A stretch of 12,585 bases of DNA from Jimgerdemannia flammicorona (taxonomy: Eukaryota > Mucoromycota > Endogonomycetes > Endogonales > Endogonaceae). A program made the translations under genes and the position numbers. Where the stretch lies: positions 1 through 12,585 of the forward strand of contig RBNI01005428.1 in NCBI GenBank assembly GCA_003990745.1. The letters run 5' to 3'. The notes under the pieces were generated by a model. It made no database searches. It was not told where the DNA came from and worked only from the letters and a program-made list of their open reading frames with translations. Below are positions 8,975 to 12,585 of this stretch, one piece after another. Numbering within the stretch: position 1 is the first letter of the stretch; every line of letters starts with the position of its first letter.

Positions 8975-9308
8975 TTTTTCGAGCTATATTATTGGGATCT
9001 GGTGGGGGACCTTGTGCTTGCGGACCAGCGGCAACCTGGCAGTCAAGCTGGAGATCAGGGAGCTGAGGATCAGTGAGCTGGAAGTTGGTGAGCTCAGCAA
9101 CCTGAGTGTTGGCAAGCTTGGCAGGCTGGGTGTCAGCAAGCTTGGCAGGCTGGGTATCAGCAAGCTCAGCAGGCTGGGTATTGGTAAGCTCGGCAGGCTG
9201 GGTGTCAGCAAGCTCAGCAGACTGGGTGTTGGTAAGCTTGGCAGGCTGGGTGTCGGCAAGCTGGATATCTATAGGGCACCGAGCTTTGGGATGGCGAGCT
9301 GAAGCATG
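8975..9308 (-). CDS. Octapeptide-repeat exon (DTQPAELA type), 5' part of the split gene, start unknown
   Basis: The frame is open for 111 codons from just after a TGA (9311-9309) to the donor at 8974, but holds no ATG, so translation must begin in an upstream exon or the start is lost. It opens HASARHPKARCPIDIQLA. It then has about seven 8-residue repeats alternating between DTQPAELT and NTQPAELA, a 16-residue super-period. A degenerate tail follows (FQLTDPQLPDLQLDCQ), then a Pro-rich linker (GPQAQGPPPDPNNIARK). Differences between units fall often at third codon positions of this frame (GCC/GCT, GAC/GAT, AAC/AAT, CTT/CTC), which favours it over the other open frames through the same repeat (PTPSLPSL on this strand, GKLGRLGV on the other). 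The product would be low-complexity. No family recognised. Confidence 0.35.
9103..9262. repeat. 24-bp minisatellite (about seven units)
   Basis: On the plus strand the unit is near GCAAGCTTGGCAGGCTGGG plus TGTCA (24 bp), with alternate units carrying GTATTGGT or GTGTCAGC at the junction, hence a 48-bp higher-order period. Because the period is divisible by three, several frames stay open. Confidence 0.85.
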
Positions 9309-9311
9309 TCA

Positions 9312-9474
9312 AGCTTAGGGGGGGCCAAGTAAATACTTATTGGCTGGGCAGTCATATCCACGTTTTCTCAACATAGTAGTGAATTAAGTGAGGCAAAGTA
9401 AAGGATTAGGTGAAGCAAAGGACAAGGCAAAAAGAATAAAAGACAAAAGTAAGCTTTTGATATCTTAAATGTTC
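9312..9474. other. Non-coding stretch
   Basis: No frame, intron set or strong motif is supported. The left half is G-rich near 9317-9325, and the right half is A/G-rich with short AAGCAAAG and AAAGGA repeats. Confidence 0.4.
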
Positions 9475-9600
9475 AAAAGCTATAATATCTTTCAGAAGCT
9501 CTTTCAGAATCTCTCCGAAATCTCTTTCAGAAGCTCTTTCCGAATCTCTTTGAAATCTCTTTTGGAATCTCTTTGAAATCTCTTTCAAAACCCATTTCTA
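9475..9600. repeat. Short-period (11-13 bp) tandem repeat
   Basis: About nine or ten imperfect units of CTCTTTCAGAAG, CTCTTTCCGAAT and CTCTTTGAAAT type follow one another. The mixed 11- and 12-bp period is not frame-neutral. A minus-strand frame through it (KRFQKRFQRDSERASERD) looks like repeat translation, not a gene. Confidence 0.7.
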
Positions 9601-9698
9601 AATTGCATGTTGTTTGTAATCTGAGGAATGAGGGTGAGGGAGGTAGAGGAATATGTGAGGGTTGAGCAAGAGAAGTGGAATGCAAGAGGAGTTGAATG

Positions 9699-9910
9699 CA
9701 AGAGGAGTGGAATGTAGTGAGGAAAGCTCTGGATTACAAGTGTAAGCATAAGTATAAGTGCAAGCACAAGCTTTGCTCTGCTCAGCTGATAGCTAATATC
9801 ACATAATATCAGCTTATTATCAGCTTGTCAGACTGAGTGGAGCAAAGCTTATGCTTATGCTTATGCTTGCAATCTGGAGCTTTCCTCACTGTGTTCCACT
9901 TCTCTCTGCA
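9699..9910. repeat. Large imperfect hairpin A (foldback/MITE-like)
   Basis: The left arm (about 9699-9802) is the reverse complement of the right arm (about 9803-9910). GAGGAAAGCTCTGGATTACA (9719-9738) pairs with TGCAATCTGGAGCTTTCCTC (9868-9887), and AAGCATAAGTATAAGTG pairs with the GCTTATGCTTATGCTTATGC tract. Small insertions interrupt the arms near the centre. There is no coding frame. Its core resembles that of the neighbouring hairpin B. Confidence 0.7.
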
Positions 9911-9919
9911 TGATTCAGC

Positions 9920-10391
9920 TGATTCTGCATAAGCCCTGATTGAGCGAGGTTTGTAACAATATTTGAGCAAGGTTTGTAGTATGTTTGAGTAAGATTTGTA
10001 GTGAGATTTATAGCAAGGTTCAAGTAAGATTTGTAAGTAAGATTTGTATAAGCCAGGCTTTGCAAGCCTTGTGCTTGCAAGCTCAGCCAATAGCTGATAT
10101 CACGTGATATCAGTTTATATACACATCATATCAGCTTGTGACTGAGCTTATCCAGGCTTGTAAGTACAAGGCTTGCAAAGTCTGGCTTATGCAAATCTCA
10201 CTTTAATTTTATGTGCAAATCTCACTTGCAAATCTCACTTTAATCTTACATGCAAATCTCACTTACAAATTTCGCTTTAATCTTGCTTGCAAATCTTGCT
10301 CGAACCTCACTGCAAATCTCACTCAAATGCACCACAAACCTTGCTCAAACATTGTTGCAAACCTTGCTCAACATAGAATATGCTGAATCTC
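9920..10391. repeat. Large imperfect hairpin B with tandem-repeat arms
   Basis: The centre is a perfect 20-bp palindrome at 10094-10113 (half-site CTGATATCAC). Outside it, AAGCCAGGCTTTGCAAGCCT (10049-10068) pairs with AGGCTTGCAAAGTCTGGCTT (10169-10188). Further out both arms are tandem arrays of a short unit (GCAAATCTCACT type on the right; AGTAAGATTTGT and GAGCAAGGTTTGTA type on the left), which pair back to about 9920 and 10391. The right arm is longer, having gained extra units at about 10200-10290. Non-coding. Confidence 0.72.
10094..10113. promoter_or_regulatory. 20-bp perfect palindrome with CACGTG centre
   Basis: CTGATATCAC is followed directly by its reverse complement. The middle is CACGTG, the E-box recognised by bHLH factors, flanked by two GATATC palindromes. 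It may be only the tip of the foldback element; regulatory use is speculation. Confidence 0.4.
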
Positions 10392-10695
10392 TAAAGTATG
10401 TTTGCTGTTTGCAGTTACATAATGGGTACCAGTTCACCACCTGTACATATTTATTCATCCATCCTCTGTCTACAATTGATCATTGGCTATCATATGCCAC
10501 CTTGCTGCACTCTCTCTTACTGCCCCACAGCTTCCTGGCTCTTGTTCTAGGCCCCACAGTTCCTAGCTTTTCCTGCCGCTCACCCCCCCAGCTTGTTTCC
10601 CAGTTTGCCACTCCTTAGCTCACCACTTCCTAGCCACTTTCCAGCTCTCGACCTCCCACTCAAGCTCCCAGTCCTCACCATATCAAATATTCAAA
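10392..10695 (+). other. Pyrimidine-rich 5' flank of the hAT transposase
   Basis: No convincing protein is present. The last 200 bases before the ATG are C/T-rich on the plus strand (CTTCCTGGCTCTTGTTC, CTCACCACTTCCTAGCCACT), as fungal promoters and leaders often are, with a CATATTTATTC sequence near 10446 as a weak TATA candidate. The terminal inverted repeat of the hAT element was not identified. Confidence 0.35.
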
Positions 10696-11874
10696 ATGTC
10701 TAAAGATCAAGAAGTACATTTAGGAGAAATCTTGGAACTGTCAGATGATATATCAGAGGATATATCAGAGGATATATCAGATATCTCTACCAGTTCGTTA
10801 TCATCAATGAGTATGAGAATAAAAATAAAAACAAAACCTGGTGATAGCTGGGTGTGGAATCATGCCACAAAGGTAGTTTTATATATTGTACTAATGGTTG
10901 TATTCATAGAAGTGATTGATCTCATCAGTTGTAAGAGTGGGTAGTTGGTTGTAAGTAGTTGAGGTTCTAATATAGTCTCATATCTCTCTATTCAAATAGA
11001 ATTTACAAAGAAAGCTCATCAGTTGCAACCATTGCATGACTTGGAGCTATATATCGAAGGATGGCAATATCAACAATCTTAAACAACATCTCTGGAAGCA
11101 TCACAATGCCATACTCTTACCTCTCCAGCATGCTGAGAATCCTTGCTGGTCTAAGAAAGATGATATTGTGAGTATAGATAGAATGGAATTCAGGAAGTAC
11201 TTAGAATATTATTAGAAAAATAATTCATCAAATTTTATTATTACAAATAGGAATACACTAGTAAGACTTTAAGTGATGAAAATTTCCATTGGTTAATTGC
11301 CAACTTCATTGTCACTGGATATCAGCCATTCTCCACTATCAAAAATACTAGCTTCAAGTATCTCCTTTATATATTATGCCCTGATCTGGCCCTTCCATTG
11401 GCTGATACAATTTCACAAGTTATTTGAAAGGAATTCGAACTATTGCAGACTCAAGTGAAAGTAAGGCTAGCAGGGCTCAAGTCAAAGGTATCATTTACAC
11501 TTAATTGTTAGACATCGGATGTTAATATCAAGGCCTTCCTTGGAATAACAGCCCATTGGATTGACAGTGATTAGAAGATGCATAACATTATCTTAGACTT
11601 TGTGAATATCAGTGAAATAATATACATGGGTGCCAATCTTGCGAAAAGTCTGGAGCTGGTAATAGATGATTTATTGCCTAGTGACAATTAAATCATTGCT
11701 GTTATATGTGACAATGTCAGTAACAACGATACTCTGTTTGACAATCTCCATCATCCACTTGCTCATGTATGCTGTTTTGGGCATGTGTTGAATCTCATTG
11801 TTTATGATGCTCTTGGTTCTCTTAGCGAGCCCATTAGAAAGCTATGGGAGTTGATAAAGAAGATCAAAAATTCA
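10696..11874 (+). pseudogene. hAT-family transposase, N-terminal part, broken by stops and a LINE insertion
   Basis: hAT transposases cut and paste DNA elements in the nucleus. Exon 1 (10696-10872) starts MSKDQEVHLGEILEL, has an acidic DISEDISEDIS repeat and ends SWVWNHATK, the start of a BED finger. The rest of the finger is in exon 2 (11000-11167): CNHC, then 17 residues, then H-x3-HH (LKQHLWKHH). Introns 10873-10999 (possibly two short ones, including a 49-nt GTAAGT...AATAG) and 11168-11250 (GTGAGT...AATAG) keep phase 0. Exon 3 (11251 on) carries the catalytic core signatures: SFTLNC*TSD, FLGITAHWIDSD, ICDNVSNNDTLFDNL and CCFGHVLNLIV (11770-11802). In-frame stops lie at 11425, 11509, 11572 and 11689; those at 11509 and 11572 replace family-conserved Trp. 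The C-terminal dimerisation region is missing, cut off at about 11875. Confidence 0.85.
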
Positions 11875-12585
11875 GGGGGGTGCCCCACTTGAAACATTTG
11901 ATATTGGGGATGGAGTGGAGTGCCAACAGCATCTGGGCCTGGATCTTTGGCTGAGTGGTTGGCAGGCAGCAGGGATTGGCAAGGAGTGGGACTGGATGGG
12001 TATCTGGTCTTGGAGTGCTGAGGTGCGACGGTGGCTTCCTCCTAAATACTGGGTAATATGGTGGCGGTTGCTACGGAGGAATGTCATGTTGAATTTCCAA
12101 ACTGGACATCTGGTGGACGGTGGATACTTTGAGTGTGAGGAGTGTTTCAATGTAGGGCAGGTTGGGGGTCTGGTACAGATGCCAGAACATTGGCTTGGGG
12201 AGTGTGAGGTATTGAGGGACTTTTGGGTAGTAATCGGGGATAGACTGGGTGTGGGGCAGGGGTTGGTTGGGGTGGGGGGCCGCTGGGATAATTTGAGATC
12301 TCGGCTGGTGGGTGGGTGATTGTTGGCTCACTGTAGGTTGGGTGTTGGCAGTATGGGTAGGACTGGCGGGTCATTGGCTCTTTGTATTTGAGGAGGGGAG
12401 GCGGATGGGACTGCAGGAGAAGGTGGTACGGTGGGAGGAGTTGTTGGGGGATCTGTTGACTGGATGGTGGGCTGATTGGGGCCCTCTGGGAGGGAGGCAG
12501 TGCGGTTTGGTGACGAGGATATGTGAACAGAGTGGCAGGAGAGTGAGGGTTGTGTTGGACAGAGTGGAATTTCATTGGGAAGGGG
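11875..12585 (+). mobile_element. LINE copy 2, 5'-truncated, inserted in the hAT transposase, runs off the window
   Basis: The translation from 11876 matches the last quarter of ORF2 in LINE copy 1, in opposite orientation. Shared blocks include GIGKEWDW, IWSWSAEVRRW, NVMLNFQTGHL and PEHWLGECEVL. 5' truncation is typical of LINE insertion by target-primed reverse transcription. The junction with the hAT frame lies in ATTCAGGGGGG (11870-11880). The 3' end is outside the window, so the target-site duplication cannot be seen. Confidence 0.85.
11876..12585 (+). pseudogene. LINE ORF2 C-terminal region (partial, one frameshift)
   Basis: The frame from 11876 (GAPLETFDIGDGVECQQ) is open to a TGA at 12317-12319. 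The homologous reading then resumes in another frame from 12318 (DCWLTVGWVLAVWVGL) and stays open to the window edge, so one indel near 12311-12320 is the only visible lesion. The C-terminal Cys/His motif is complete here: CEEC (12134-12145), then 14 residues, then H-x4-C (HWLGEC, 12188-12205), as in the zinc-binding end of many LINE ORF2 proteins. Positions decayed in copy 1 (KY*VA*W) read as Trp here (KYWVIWW). An ATG is not expected because the copy is 5'-truncated. Confidence 0.82.

Noticed and set aside
9012..9302. Plus-strand GKLGRLGV repeat protein and minus-strand PTPSLPSL protein
   Set aside because: No ATG and no flanking support; third-position variation fits the minus DTQPAELA frame better.
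9585..10090. Minus-strand small frames (LYKSYLQILLEPCYKS type)
   Set aside because: They are translations of the hairpin arms' tandem units, with no protein-like variation pattern.
11872..12575. Minus-strand Pro/His-rich frames opposite LINE copy 2
   Set aside because: Antisense shadows of ORF2, which is identified by its match to copy 1 and the Cys/His motif.

Overview
The window looks like a transposon graveyard from a eukaryotic genome, most likely a filamentous fungus. The signs are a LINE with fungal-style ORF1/ORF2, short GT-AG introns, strong CpG depletion, and stop codons that often sit where tryptophan is expected (TGG to TAG or TGA, the RIP or methylation-decay pattern). I see no bacterial operon, no rRNA, tRNA or CRISPR array, and no clearly intact conventional host gene. 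I cannot name the species; a TE-rich, CpG-depleted ascomycete is a guess.

Layout, left to right. Positions 1-165 are about 96% A+T and end abruptly at the 3' end of a LINE. A near-complete but decayed LINE (copy 1) lies on the minus strand from about 6000 down to 173. Its ORF1 (5917-3893) has one continuous frame with about eight in-frame stops. Its ORF2 (3861-173) encodes an AP-type endonuclease, a reverse transcriptase with YADD, and a C-terminal cysteine/histidine motif; it carries at least three frameshifts and many stops. Behind its 5' end is a second LINE ORF1 fragment (about 6003-6218), cut off by a 762-bp LTR (6219-6980, TGTAATA...TATTACA). The LTR is followed by a primer-binding-like site, a broken first ORF (7082-7447) and an eight-unit 33-bp minisatellite (7480-7742).

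From about 9308 down to 7969 on the minus strand I infer an unrecognised split gene or gene remnant. It joins a (DTQPAELA)-type octapeptide repeat, an 81- or 89-nt intron with two phase-compatible acceptors, a helical or Cys-rich segment, and an acidic octapeptide repeat (EEHGEVSM type). The link to the acidic part is not proven. Positions 9475-9600 hold a short-period tandem repeat. Positions 9699-10391 hold two adjacent large imperfect hairpins with the same palindromic core.

Positions 10696-11874 hold the N-terminal two thirds or so of a hAT transposase pseudogene on the plus strand (BED zinc finger, two or three introns, then the catalytic region up to CCFGHVLNLIV). It is cut off at about 11875 by a 5'-truncated, much less decayed second copy of the same LINE family (plus strand), which runs to the window end. 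The relative ages are readable: the hAT element and LINE copy 1 are heavily decayed, and LINE copy 2 is younger.
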